Source: DASXIF01 sp036498145 (GTDB taxonomy: Bacteria > Actinomycetota > Actinomycetes > Mycobacteriales > Jatrophihabitantaceae). Taken from it: a DNA stretch of 6,571 bases. The stretch lies in NCBI GenBank assembly GCA_963708625.1, contig CAVPSV010000006.1:1-6571 (forward strand). The letters are read 5' to 3'. Within the stretch, counting starts at the first letter, position 1, and every line of letters begins with the position of its first letter. Positions 1 through 6,546 of the stretch are shown piece by piece. The notes under the pieces were generated by a model. That model did no database searches, was not told the DNA's origin, and saw only the letters and a list, made by a program, of their open reading frames with translations. A program made the translations under genes and the position numbers.

Positions 1-57
1 GAGTTGCAGGCCGGCAGCGCGGTCGGCAGCGCGCTCGGCTCGCGCACCGGGGGATAG
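1..57 (+). CDS. C-terminal end of an unidentified plus-strand protein (partial)
   Basis: Reading frame 1 is open from the window edge to a TAG at 55-57 and gives the tail ELQAGSAVGSALGSRTGG. Seventeen of the 18 sense codons end in G or C, as in the clear genes nearby. The frame stops 6 bp before the stop of the convergent methyltransferase gene, which is a natural place for a gene end. The fragment is too short to assign a family. An alternative reading is the start of a minus-strand gene at GTG 47-45 (MREPSALPTALPACN...), which has the same wobble positions, so GC3 cannot separate the two. That alternative has no convincing ribosome binding site. The call is tentative. Confidence 0.4.
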   Translation, partial: ELQAGSAVGSALGSRTGG

Positions 58-69
58 GCGCGGCTATCC
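52..69. terminator. Hairpin between convergent genes, possible bidirectional terminator
   Basis: GGATAG (52-57) and CTATCC (64-69) form a perfect 6-bp inverted repeat with a 6-nt GC-rich loop. The left arm contains the stop codon of the plus-strand fragment and the right arm contains the stop codon of the minus-strand methyltransferase. The location suits a shared terminator. Neither strand has a T tract after the stem, so it is not a canonical intrinsic terminator. T-less hairpins are common at actinobacterial gene ends. Confidence 0.35.
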
Positions 70-810
70 GTCCAGCGGCCGTCGTGCCACCACCACGACA
101 CCGGTACCGCGATCGGGACGCAGCCGCTGCAACCCGCTGAACGGCGCCGTCGCGGCCCATACGGCCACTCCTGCTATCGCCTTGGGTTGCAGCGTCCGTC
201 CGCTGCTTGCGGTGCGCAGCTGCATCGCTTCGTCGCCACTGTCGGCGGCCACCCCGCGTCGTGCCGCGATGCGGCTGCGCAGGCGCTCGGTGACGAAGCC
301 GAGCGGCCAGCCGTAGAGCACCACCTCGACCTGGTCGAAGCCAGTGTCGGTGAGCGCGGCGCGGCATTGCTCAGGCGAGTAACGCCGATAGTGACCGACC
401 ATCGTGTCCCACGCGTTGAAGCGCTCCTGCCACGCCGGCATCGACAGCAGGATGTGTCCACCGGGACGCACCAACCCGCGCCAGGAAGCGAGTGCCTGCC
501 GGTCGTCCGGCAAATGTTCGAGCACTTCGAAGGCGCAGACCAGGTCGAACGTTGCGCCGCCTTCCAGCTCGTCCGAACTGGTGTTGCGCACCTTTCCGCC
601 GACGGCCTCGATGCGTCGCTTGGCGACGGCGAACGAGGTGGGATCGGGCTCGACCGCGAGGTAGTCGGCGCGCCGCGCCAGCCGGGCGCCGAACGCACCT
701 TGCCCGCAGCCGATTTCGAGGATCGACGCCGGCGTAAGCCGCTGGACGAAGCGTCGCACGATCGACCAGCGCATGGCGGCATTCGGCGGCAGCGGCGGAG
801 TGTGTGACAC
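64..810 (-). CDS. Class I SAM-dependent methyltransferase
   Basis: A 248-residue cytoplasmic protein that should transfer a methyl group from S-adenosylmethionine. Motif I (LEIGCGQGAFG, residues 31-41) is the glycine-rich SAM loop. The acidic residue after strand 2 lies in AVEPD (52-56). FDLVCAFEVLEHL (88-100) and VRPGGHILLSMPA (114-126) match the later strands of the Methyltransf_11/23 fold. GHYRRYSPEQC (139-149) is typical of wall- and lipid-associated members such as UbiG-like enzymes. The start is GTG at 810-808, with AGGGA at 821-817 six bases upstream. It lies 25 bp downstream of the frameshifted glycosyltransferase on the same strand, so the two were probably co-transcribed. That suggests a glycan or glycolipid substrate, which is inference. 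The last 60 residues match no motif I recognise. The substrate is unknown. Confidence 0.9.
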   Translation of the reverse strand: MSHTPPLPPNAAMRWSIVRRFVQRLTPASILEIGCGQGAFGARLARRADYLAVEPDPTSFAVAKRRIEAVGGKVRNTSSDELEGGATFDLVCAFEVLEHLPDDRQALASWRGLVRPGGHILLSMPAWQERFNAWDTMVGHYRRYSPEQCRAALTDTGFDQVEVVLYGWPLGFVTERLRSRIAARRGVAADSGDEAMQLRTASSGRTLQPKAIAGVAVWAATAPFSGLQRLRPDRGTGVVVVARRPLDG

Positions 811-835
811 GGTGAGTCCCTGTGGTTGTCGGCGG

Positions 836-1976
836 TTACGGTCGGTCGGCAGCGGTTGGTGACAAGATCCGTGCCGCCGTCACATCGGACAGGCTCCTGC
901 GCAGCGGCTCCACTATTGCCGCCGCGCCGAATCGGGCGAGCGCCGCGGCGTGCGCGGCGGATCCAGTGACCGCACGCGGGCGGGATCGTCGGCCAGCGCG
1001 CGCAGCGTGCCGGCGAGCGCTGCGGCGTCACCGGCCGGCACGAACTCCGCGGCATCGCCCAGCATGGCCCGCTCGGCGGAGGTGTCTGAGGTGACGATCG
1101 CGCAGCCAGCCGCGGCGCCTTGATAGACCTTGTTCGGCACTACCCGCATCGCTTTGGCAGTCGTCCCGAAGATGCCGAGGCAGACATGGTGAGCCGCCAC
1201 CGTAGTGGCCAGATCGTCGGCGTCGACCCAGTCGACCCAGCTCACCTTGTCGTTCGCCGCCGCGGCGGCCCGGGTGGCCGCGTAGTCTGTCCGGTGCCGA
1301 TCATCGTCACCGCGATGTCGCGACGGTCGGCGAGCTGTCCGAGCGCGCTGCCGATCACCGGGGCTCCCTGCAACGGCGTGTAGAGCCCGAAGAACACCAC
1401 GCACAGTCGATCTCGTGGTCGCTGCGCGGTGCCGCCGGCGCGAAACCAGGTGTCGGGGGCGCCGACCGGTACCACCACGCCTTTGTTGGTCCCGGACCGC
1501 GGGAGCAATCGCAACTGCTCATCGGTGTCCACCATCACGATTGTCGCGGCACTCACCGCGATCCGGTCCAGCAGATCCAGCAGCGCCAACACGATCTTGC
1601 CGCTAGCGCCCCGGTCACGCGCGGTGTCGCCGCCGAAGACCAGCATGTCGAGGACGATGGTCGTGCGCGGAAACAGCAGCCGCGCGAGCAGCACGTCGAA
1701 CTGGCCCAGGAAACCGACGATGACGACGTCCGGCGGCTGCCGGCGACGGGCACGCACGGCGCCGATCACCAATCGTCCCCAGCATCGCAGCAGGCGTCGC
1801 ACGAGTCGATGGAGCAGCCAGGGTCGGCGAAGCATCGCCACCCGTTCTTCGGTGCTCAGCCGCAATGGCGCATTCACCTCGACGACGTCGTCGCCGTGCG
1901 CACGGAGCCCGTCCAGCACGATTGCGATGCGCGGGTGTTTGCGAGGCTCGTAGGTGCCGAATCCGAGCACTCTCAC
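836..1976 (-). pseudogene. GT4-type glycosyltransferase with two apparent single-base deletions
   Basis: Three consecutive frames together encode one glycosyltransferase. The first runs from GTG 1976 (MRVLGFGTYEPRKHPR) to MIGTGQ, near 1287. The second carries DYAATRAAAAANDKVSW through the nucleotide-sugar region GIFGTTAKAMRVVPNKVYQG and CAIVTSDTSAER to ADDPARVRSL, near 964. The third carries GSAAHAAALARFGAAAIVEP to a TAA at 838-836. Restoring one G at about 1287 (CAG-GAC-TAC) and one at 963/964 (CTG-GGA-TCC) gives 380 residues, a normal GT4 (GT-B fold) length. Such enzymes transfer sugar from a nucleotide donor in the cytoplasm; donor and acceptor are not readable here. GGGGGA at 1985-1980 is the ribosome site, 3 bases from GTG 1976 and 9 from an alternative GTG at 1970. 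I chose 1976 because MRVLxFGTY is the family's usual beginning. Coding quality stays high past both breaks, so decay is recent or the indels are sequencing errors. Confidence 0.8.
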
Positions 1977-2020
1977 AGATCCCCCATGCGCGCAGCGGCG
2001 TGAACACTTGAGGTTACGAT
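1977..2020. promoter_or_regulatory. Divergent intergenic spacer with both ribosome binding sites
   Basis: These 44 bp separate the minus-strand glycosyltransferase (start 1976) from the plus-strand membrane protein (start 2021). GAGG at 2010-2013 lies 7 bases before ATG 2021. GGGGGA on the minus strand (1985-1980) serves the other gene. Both genes therefore appear to have leaders. The spacer is too short for two full non-overlapping promoters, so at least one promoter probably lies within the opposite gene's 5' end. I found no convincing -35/-10 pair. Confidence 0.4.
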
Positions 2021-3067
2021 ATGGATCTCGTGGACGACGCGGACGGCCTGCTGCGCGCGGGCGACGCTGCGACGAGCGGCGCGGAGTGGCCCAGCGTGGA
2101 CGGGACGAGCGATGTGGCGGCCTCGCGCAAGCCGCCCCCGGACCGTCGGCGTGCAGTGCTCGGTGCAATCGTGGTCGTCATCGTGGTGGCCGCGGCCGCC
2201 GTCGCGATCTACCGCCAGCGCGCCGCGTTCGCCAATGCACTCGACAACGTTGGTGTGGCAGCCATGCTGGCCAGCTCGTTGGTGGCCGTTGTTGGGGTGG
2301 CACTGACCTATCCCACCTGGCACCAGGTGCTCCGCGGACTGGGCGTCGAACTACCGTGGCGAGCCGGGGCACGCGTCTTCTTCACCAGCCAGCTGGGCAA
2401 ATACCTTCCCGGTTCGGTATGGCCGGCACTCCTACAGATGGAGGCAGGCCGGGCGCACGGCGCATCTCGCCGGACCATGCTCGCGGCCAATCTGCTGACG
2501 ATCGTGCTCAGCTGCGCCGTCGGGCTGATCGCCGCATCCGTGCTGCTGCCGCTGTCTGACGCGCACTCGCTGGCCCGTTATTGGTGGCTCCTGCTGGCGT
2601 TGCCGTTCCTGCTGGCGCTGATGCACCCGCGCGCGGTGCCGGCGGTGCTCGACCGCGCGTTCGCGCTGGCGCGGCGCGCGCCGCTCGGGCAGCGACTGCC
2701 GGTGGCCGACAGCGTCCGGGCGTCAGCGTGGGCCCTGTCCTCCTTCGTCATGCAGGGCGTACACGTCGCGATCCTGGTGATCGCGATCGGCGGGGGTGGC
2801 GTGTCGACCGTCGCGCTGTGCACCGGCGGCATGGCCCTGGCCGTTTCGGCGGGCGTGCTCTTCATCCCGGCCCCTGCGGGCGCGGGGATCCGCGACCTGG
2901 TGCTGGCGGTCGTGCTGCGATCGACCCTCACCTCCGCGCAGGCGCTCGCGGTGGTGGTGGCCTCGCGGGCGATCCTGATAGCGGTCGACCTGGCGTTGGC
3001 CGGCGCCGCGGCCTTGTCCGGGCGTTTCGCCCACGACTCGGACGGCAGGCTTTCCGGGATCGACTAG
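2021..3067 (+). CDS. UPF0104/LPG-synthase-TM family membrane protein (flippase-like)
   Basis: A 348-residue integral membrane protein. A charged, probably cytoplasmic tail of about 45 residues precedes helices near 46-64, 78-96, 153-177, 186-204, 233-257, 262-284 and 303-332. Two family signatures are visible: FFTSQLGKYLPGSVWP (120-135) and FIPAPAGAGIRDLVLAVVL (281-299), the latter matching the usual PAGAGxRE block with Asp-291 replacing Glu. The family includes the membrane half of MprF, YbhN and AglD-like proteins, and is linked to lipid flipping or to handling lipid-linked intermediates. There is no C-terminal aminoacyl-transferase domain, so it is not a full lysyl-PG synthase. The start is ATG 2021 with GAGG seven bases upstream. 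It sits between glycosyltransferase genes, consistent with a role in moving a lipid-linked glycan. That role is inferred. Confidence 0.88.
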   Translation: MDLVDDADGLLRAGDAATSGAEWPSVDGTSDVAASRKPPPDRRRAVLGAIVVVIVVAAAAVAIYRQRAAFANALDNVGVAAMLASSLVAVVGVALTYPTWHQVLRGLGVELPWRAGARVFFTSQLGKYLPGSVWPALLQMEAGRAHGASRRTMLAANLLTIVLSCAVGLIAASVLLPLSDAHSLARYWWLLLALPFLLALMHPRAVPAVLDRAFALARRAPLGQRLPVADSVRASAWALSSFVMQGVHVAILVIAIGGGGVSTVALCTGGMALAVSAGVLFIPAPAGAGIRDLVLAVVLRSTLTSAQALAVVVASRAILIAVDLALAGAAALSGRFAHDSDGRLSGID

Positions 3068-3122
3068 GACGGGCCGCCTGCCGAGATGTCGGATTCGCCC
3101 AGTGCCGTGGTCCGCTGTTCGC

Positions 3123-3190
3123 GCAGGTCGGACCTGCCGGGTCGGCTAGAGTTCACCGATTGCCGACGGCACGGTTGGCCAACCGATCGG
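3123..3190. promoter_or_regulatory. Dyad-rich leader and possible promoter/operator upstream of the GT2/GT-C pair
   Basis: The 143-bp gap 3068-3210 holds several inverted repeats. GCAGGTC-G-GACCTGC spans 3123-3137 with perfect 7-bp arms. TGCCG-A-CGGCA spans 3161-3171. It is followed directly by the perfect 14-bp palindrome CGGTTGGCCAACCG (3172-3185), which overlaps CCGATCGG (3183-3190). A TANNNT-type -10 candidate, TAGAGT, is at 3147-3152 and would start transcription near 3159. No good -35 is visible; the first dyad occupies that place. The layout fits repressor or activator sites around a promoter for the downstream pair, or an mRNA hairpin before the start codon. No known regulator motif is recognised. 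Confidence 0.4.
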
Positions 3191-3210
3191 ATCAGTCAGG
3201 GGTCGCACTG

Positions 3211-3912
3211 GTGAAGCTCTCCATCCTCATGCCGGTCTACAACGAGGTTGCGACGTTGGAACGCGCCGTCAAGGAGGCGCTCGCGGTCGACTACCGGTGC
3301 GAGTTCGAGTTGGTGATCGTCGATGACGGCAGCACCGACGGCACCCGCGACCTCTTCCCGGCTTTCGCCGGTGACCAGCGCATCTCGGTGCACATGCACG
3401 ATATGAATCGGGGCAAAGGCGCTGCCGTACGGACTGCCGTCGATGCCGCCACAGGCGACTACATGATCACCTTGGATGCAGATCTCGAGTATGCGCCCGG
3501 CGAGATTCCGCTGTTGCTCGAACCTGTGCTGCGCGGTGAGGCCGAGGTGGTCTTCGGGGTGCGGACGTTCAGCAGTCACAACTCGTACTCGTACCTGTAC
3601 GTCCTGGGCAACAAAGCCGTGACCACCGCCACCAACCTTCTGTTCAACTGCTACCTGCGCGACGTCGAAACCTGTTACAAGCTCATCCCGGCGTCGCTCT
3701 ACCGCGAATTGGACATCCGCGAGACCGGCTTCGCGACTGAGGTCGAGGTGACCGCGAAGATGCTGCATCGGGGTATCCGCCCGTACGAGGTGCCGATCAG
3801 CTACAAGGCACGCAGCCGCGAGGCGGGGAAAAAGATCACCTGGCGGGACGGTGTCGAGGCCATCGCCGTGTTGCTGCGCTTGCGGTACTCGCGTCGCTCG
3901 AGGTCCTACTAG
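3211..3912 (+). CDS. GT2 glycosyltransferase, polyprenyl-phosphate sugar synthase-like
   Basis: A 233-residue GT-A fold enzyme of the dolichyl/polyprenyl-phosphate mannose (or glucose) synthase type. It is expected to transfer a sugar from GDP-Man or UDP-Glc to polyprenyl phosphate at the inner membrane face. Visible motifs are LSILMPVYNE (3-12), LVIVDDGSTDGT (34-45), NRGKGAAVRTA (66-76), the metal-binding DAD (89-91), DVETCYKLIP (151-160), GFATEVEVTAKM (173-184) and KKITWRDG (207-214). There is no transmembrane domain, as in the single-domain bacterial enzymes. The start is GTG 3211 with CAGGGG at 3197-3202, eight bases upstream. The frame stays open far upstream inside the previous gene, but that stretch is a shadow without recognisable protein character. 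It is followed 11 bp later by a GT-C enzyme, the classic user of polyprenyl-phosphate sugars. Mannose is more likely than glucose from context, but this is unproven. Confidence 0.9.
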   Translation: MKLSILMPVYNEVATLERAVKEALAVDYRCEFELVIVDDGSTDGTRDLFPAFAGDQRISVHMHDMNRGKGAAVRTAVDAATGDYMITLDADLEYAPGEIPLLLEPVLRGEAEVVFGVRTFSSHNSYSYLYVLGNKAVTTATNLLFNCYLRDVETCYKLIPASLYRELDIRETGFATEVEVTAKMLHRGIRPYEVPISYKARSREAGKKITWRDGVEAIAVLLRLRYSRRSRSY

Positions 3913-3923
3913 GATCCTCGTCC

Positions 3924-5144
3924 GTGTCGACTTCGGGGAAGCTGGCGGTATGCCTGGCGCTGCTTGCCGCCCTGGCGTTCATCGTCGTCAGCCTCCGGCG
4001 CATCTCGGCACCGGTGTGGCTGTCGGTGGCAATCGCGCTGGCGATGCGCGTCCTGTTCGCAGCGGTCACCTCGAAGCACTACACCCCGAACGACGTGACG
4101 ACGTATTTCCACCACGCCGGCCAGATAGTCCTCAACGGCGGCGACCCTCTGATACACCTGCCGGGCCTGCAGTGGAACTTCCTGCAGCTGATGCCCTACA
4201 TCTTCGCCCTGGAGATCAAGACCGGCTGGGCCTGGGTGTACGCCGTCAAGATCGCACCGATCCTTTGTGACGTCCTCATCGTCTGGCTGATCTCGCGCCT
4301 GGCGATCGACGCTCCGGCCTCGCGTGCACTGCAGTACGCCGTCAACCCGCTGTCTCTGTTCGTCGTGAGCCTGCACGGGCAGGTTGAGCCCGTCGCGCTT
4401 GCGCTCGCCCTGGTGGCGCTGCTGCTGATTCGCCGCGACCGCTGGCTGTTCGCCGGCATATTCATCGGTGCGGCGATTGCCGCCAAGACCTGGCCGATCC
4501 TCATCGCCCTTGCGTTCTTCCCACTCACCCGAGCTAGACGCGGGATCACCTTCTTCGTCGGCGCCGTCGTGGTGCCGGTGCTGTGCATGGTCAGCGGCGT
4601 GCTCTTCCTGGACACCCGGGTGGTGAAGGAAATCAAGCACATCGTCAGCTACCAGTCGTTCGTACAGCTGTGGGGCTGGTCGGGCACGCTGGTCACCTCG
4701 GGGCGTCCGCACATCGCCGGATTCAACTCGCGGGTCGGTCATCTCGGGACGGCGTTGACGGCAGTTGCCGTCATCATCACGCTCTGGTTCTTCCGCAAGC
4801 GGCCGTACGAGGTACGTGCGCTGGTAGTGCTGTCGTCGGCGCTGATCGTGACCGCCGGCTTCGGGGTGCAATACCTGCTGTGGCCGCTGCCCTTCATGAT
4901 CATGGTTGGTCGGCGGGCATACATCGAGTACACGCTGATGGCGACGGCATTGGTCGGCGTGTTCTATCTCCAGCGGTGGCCTCATTCGACCGCGCAGTTC
5001 TACATCTCCGGCATGTCCTGGCTGGTGATCGTGGCGCTCGCACGGGTGATCTGGGAGACCTGGCAGGACCGAGATTCCGCGGTGTCCCCTGCGGTTGGGG
5101 GGGCTGTTCCGGCTGAGGCTGGTGTGACAGAACTAGCCGACTGA
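3924..5144 (+). CDS. GT-C-type integral membrane glycosyltransferase (GT87/mannosyltransferase-like)
   Basis: A 406-residue polytopic protein with roughly 10-12 hydrophobic segments from residue 6 to about 377. GT-C enzymes use polyprenyl-phosphate sugars and act on the outer face of the membrane. The first extracytoplasmic loop holds the acidic residue expected of the fold (TPNDVTTYFHHAGQIVLNGG, D57). Other family-like blocks are HGQVEPVALAL (151-161), AAKTWPILIALAFFP (186-200) and GVQYLLWPLPF (314-324). The start is GTG 3924 with AGGA at 3911-3914, nine bases upstream. It lies 11 bp after the GT2 gene and is almost certainly co-transcribed with it, which supports a donor-maker/donor-user pair. 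The C-terminal tail of about 25 residues is polar and low in complexity. It is encoded across a run of seven Gs (5097-5103). The exact CAZy family and acceptor are not settled by the sequence. Confidence 0.85.
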   Translation: MSTSGKLAVCLALLAALAFIVVSLRRISAPVWLSVAIALAMRVLFAAVTSKHYTPNDVTTYFHHAGQIVLNGGDPLIHLPGLQWNFLQLMPYIFALEIKTGWAWVYAVKIAPILCDVLIVWLISRLAIDAPASRALQYAVNPLSLFVVSLHGQVEPVALALALVALLLIRRDRWLFAGIFIGAAIAAKTWPILIALAFFPLTRARRGITFFVGAVVVPVLCMVSGVLFLDTRVVKEIKHIVSYQSFVQLWGWSGTLVTSGRPHIAGFNSRVGHLGTALTAVAVIITLWFFRKRPYEVRALVVLSSALIVTAGFGVQYLLWPLPFMIMVGRRAYIEYTLMATALVGVFYLQRWPHSTAQFYISGMSWLVIVALARVIWETWQDRDSAVSPAVGGAVPAEAGVTELAD

Positions 5145-5157
5145 GGCGGATGGTGCG

Positions 5158-5172
5158 TAGCATATGCGACCG
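5158..5172 (+). promoter_or_regulatory. Possible -10 element for a leaderless or near-leaderless SpoIID gene
   Basis: TAGCAT (5158-5163) matches the actinobacterial TANNNT -10 pattern and ends 8 bases before the GTG start at 5172. No Shine-Dalgarno sequence is correctly spaced; the nearest purine-rich stretch, GAGGCGGA (5143-5150), is 21 bases away. This suggests a transcript starting at or within a couple of bases of the start codon. No -35 box is evident. The gene could also be reached by readthrough from the upstream gene, 27 bp away. Confidence 0.35.
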
Positions 5173-6428
5173 TGATTGAGCCCGCACCACGCCGAACGCC
5201 GAAGAACCGCCGTCGACCGGCGCTCGCGTGCGCCGGCATGGTCCTCGCCGGCACGGTCGTCGCCCTCGTTGCCTCAACGCCGGCCCAGGCGCAGGAGGTC
5301 CACCCGCTGCCCTCCTCCGGCAACGTCACCGTCAGCGGTCACGGCAACGGACACGGGCACGGGATGAGTCAGTACGGGGCGCGGGGTGCCGCCATCGCCG
5401 GCCTCAACGCCACCCAGATCGTCCAGTTCTACTACCCGCACACCACGCTGGGCCACGAGTCGCCGACGATCACCGTTCGGGTCAATCTGAGCAAGGCAGG
5501 CGGCTACACCTGCGTGCAGGCGAAAGCCGGGCTCACGGTCACCGGAGTCTCCGGGGCGCTGCCCACGTCCGGCATCAACCGTTACCGGCTCGTCCCGTCC
5601 GGGTCGGGGCTCGCCCTGCAGCGCGGGGCAGCAAGCACCTGCGGCGGCTCAGCGTGGACCACGGTGAAGTCCGGCCTTGCGGCGCAGGCGAACTTCGCCA
5701 ACTCCTCGGGTTACGTCGTGTCCGGTGTCGACGACGGGACCTACACCGCGTACCGCGGCTCGGTCGGCGCGGTACGGAGCGGAACCGGTGAGATCACCGT
5801 GAACCGGGTCGGGCTGGATCAGTACACGATGGGTGTGGCGCCGCGCGAGACGCCCGCGTCGTGGCAGGCGGCAGCCGTGCAGGCGCAGGCGATCGCGGCA
5901 CGTACCTACGCCGACTACGAGCGCCAGCACGCCGGCAGTGCCAGCTACGACATCTGCGACAGCAGCAACTGCCAGGTGTACGGAGGCATGACGCACTACG
6001 GTTCCACCGGCGCTGTGCTGTGGACCGACGACCCGGCTGCGATCACGGGCAACAGCGGCGTAGTCCTCGTCTATGCCGGCGTGGCCGCGTTCACGCAGTA
6101 CTCCGCGTCCGACGGCGGCTGGACGGTCAGCGGCGGGCAGCCATACCTCATCGCCCAGGCCGACCCTCATGACAACACTGCCTCGGCCGATCCGTACCTG
6201 AACTGGAGCCGCAGCGTCCCGGTGTCCTCGATCGCATCCGCGTTCGGGCTCAGCCGGGCCACCCAGATCGAGATCACCAGTCGCGACGGTCACGGCGCGT
6301 GGGGCGGGCGGGTTCTCGCCGGCTACGTCGACGGAGTCGACGCGCACGGCGCCTCGCACCACATCGCCGTCACCGGGGCGCAGTTGCAGAGCGCCATGGG
6401 CCTGATGACCACCTGGTTCACCTTGTAA
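5172..6428 (+). CDS. Secreted SpoIID/LytB-domain protein (putative peptidoglycan-active)
   Basis: A 418-residue exported protein. A basic n-region (RRTPKNRRR, 7-15) and a hydrophobic stretch (about 17-37) end at a likely signal peptidase I site, AQA|QE (38-42). The mature protein begins with SGHGNGHGHGMSQYGARG (55-72), the His/Gly-rich block usual in this family. The SpoIID core follows: LDQYTMGVAPRETPASW (215-231), whose E226 aligns with the catalytic glutamate of SpoIID. Next come QAQAIAARTYADY (237-249), CDSSNCQVYGG (262-272, likely disulfide), FTQYSASDGGWTVSGG (307-322) and DPHDN...DPYLNW (331-345). SpoIID is a lytic transglycosylase on denuded glycan strands in endospore formers. Actinobacteria keep homologues of unclear function, so peptidoglycan cleavage or binding is inferred. 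The GTG 5172 start is preferred because a later ATG at 5238 would remove the basic n-region. It follows the GT-C gene by 27 bp. Confidence 0.9.
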   Translation: MIEPAPRRTPKNRRRPALACAGMVLAGTVVALVASTPAQAQEVHPLPSSGNVTVSGHGNGHGHGMSQYGARGAAIAGLNATQIVQFYYPHTTLGHESPTITVRVNLSKAGGYTCVQAKAGLTVTGVSGALPTSGINRYRLVPSGSGLALQRGAASTCGGSAWTTVKSGLAAQANFANSSGYVVSGVDDGTYTAYRGSVGAVRSGTGEITVNRVGLDQYTMGVAPRETPASWQAAAVQAQAIAARTYADYERQHAGSASYDICDSSNCQVYGGMTHYGSTGAVLWTDDPAAITGNSGVVLVYAGVAAFTQYSASDGGWTVSGGQPYLIAQADPHDNTASADPYLNWSRSVPVSSIASAFGLSRATQIEITSRDGHGAWGGRVLAGYVDGVDAHGASHHIAVTGAQLQSAMGLMTTWFTL

Positions 6429-6533
6429 AACGTCCTCAGTTGCTGGGCAGGCCCGGCGCCACCACCTCGACGGCAACAACGTGCCCGCGGGCGACGACGT
6501 CACCGCACCGGCCGTCCCGACGCGGTCAGCCGA

Positions 6534-6546
6534 TACGGTTCCTGCC
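6534..6546 (+). promoter_or_regulatory. Possible -10 box placed for a leaderless GTG start
   Basis: TACGGT (6534-6539) fits TANNNT and ends 7 bases before GTG 6547, the usual geometry for leaderless actinobacterial genes. There is no ribosome binding site in the preceding 20 bases. The 118-bp gap 6429-6546 also contains an imperfect inverted repeat GTTGCTG (6439-6445)/CGGCAAC (6471-6477), which might form a weak hairpin after the SpoIID gene, but it has no T tract. Confidence 0.4.

Noticed and set aside
187..807. 206-codon open frame antisense to the methyltransferase
   Set aside because: The opposite strand has full SAM-methyltransferase motifs. The antisense product has no recognisable domain and is a typical GC-rich shadow.
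964..1287. Programmed -1 frameshifting in the glycosyltransferase
   Set aside because: Both changes could be read as -1 shifts, but neither site (CAG-ACT, CTG-GAT) is a slippery heptamer. Two such events in one gene would be very unlikely.
2581..3210. Upstream extension of the GT2 reading frame
   Set aside because: It overlaps the membrane protein out of frame and is Arg/Gly/Ala-rich without motifs. A good ribosome site before GTG 3211 places the true start there.
3196..3768. 190-codon minus-strand frame opposite the GT2 gene
   Set aside because: It is antisense to unmistakable GT2 motifs and shows no protein family of its own.
3909..4985. 358-codon minus-strand frame opposite the GT-C gene
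   Set aside because: Its product is highly charged and rich in Gln, Asp, Arg and His with no domain, the mirror of hydrophobic codons on the plus strand.
5164..5175. Three-codon ORF ATG-CGA-CCG-TGA overlapping the SpoIID start codon
   Set aside because: Such tiny ORFs occur by chance and there is no ribosome site. A coupling role would be speculation.
6483..6492. 10-bp palindrome GCCCGCGGGC after the SpoIID gene
   Set aside because: All-GC palindromes of this length are expected by chance at this base composition, and nothing places it as a terminator or operator.
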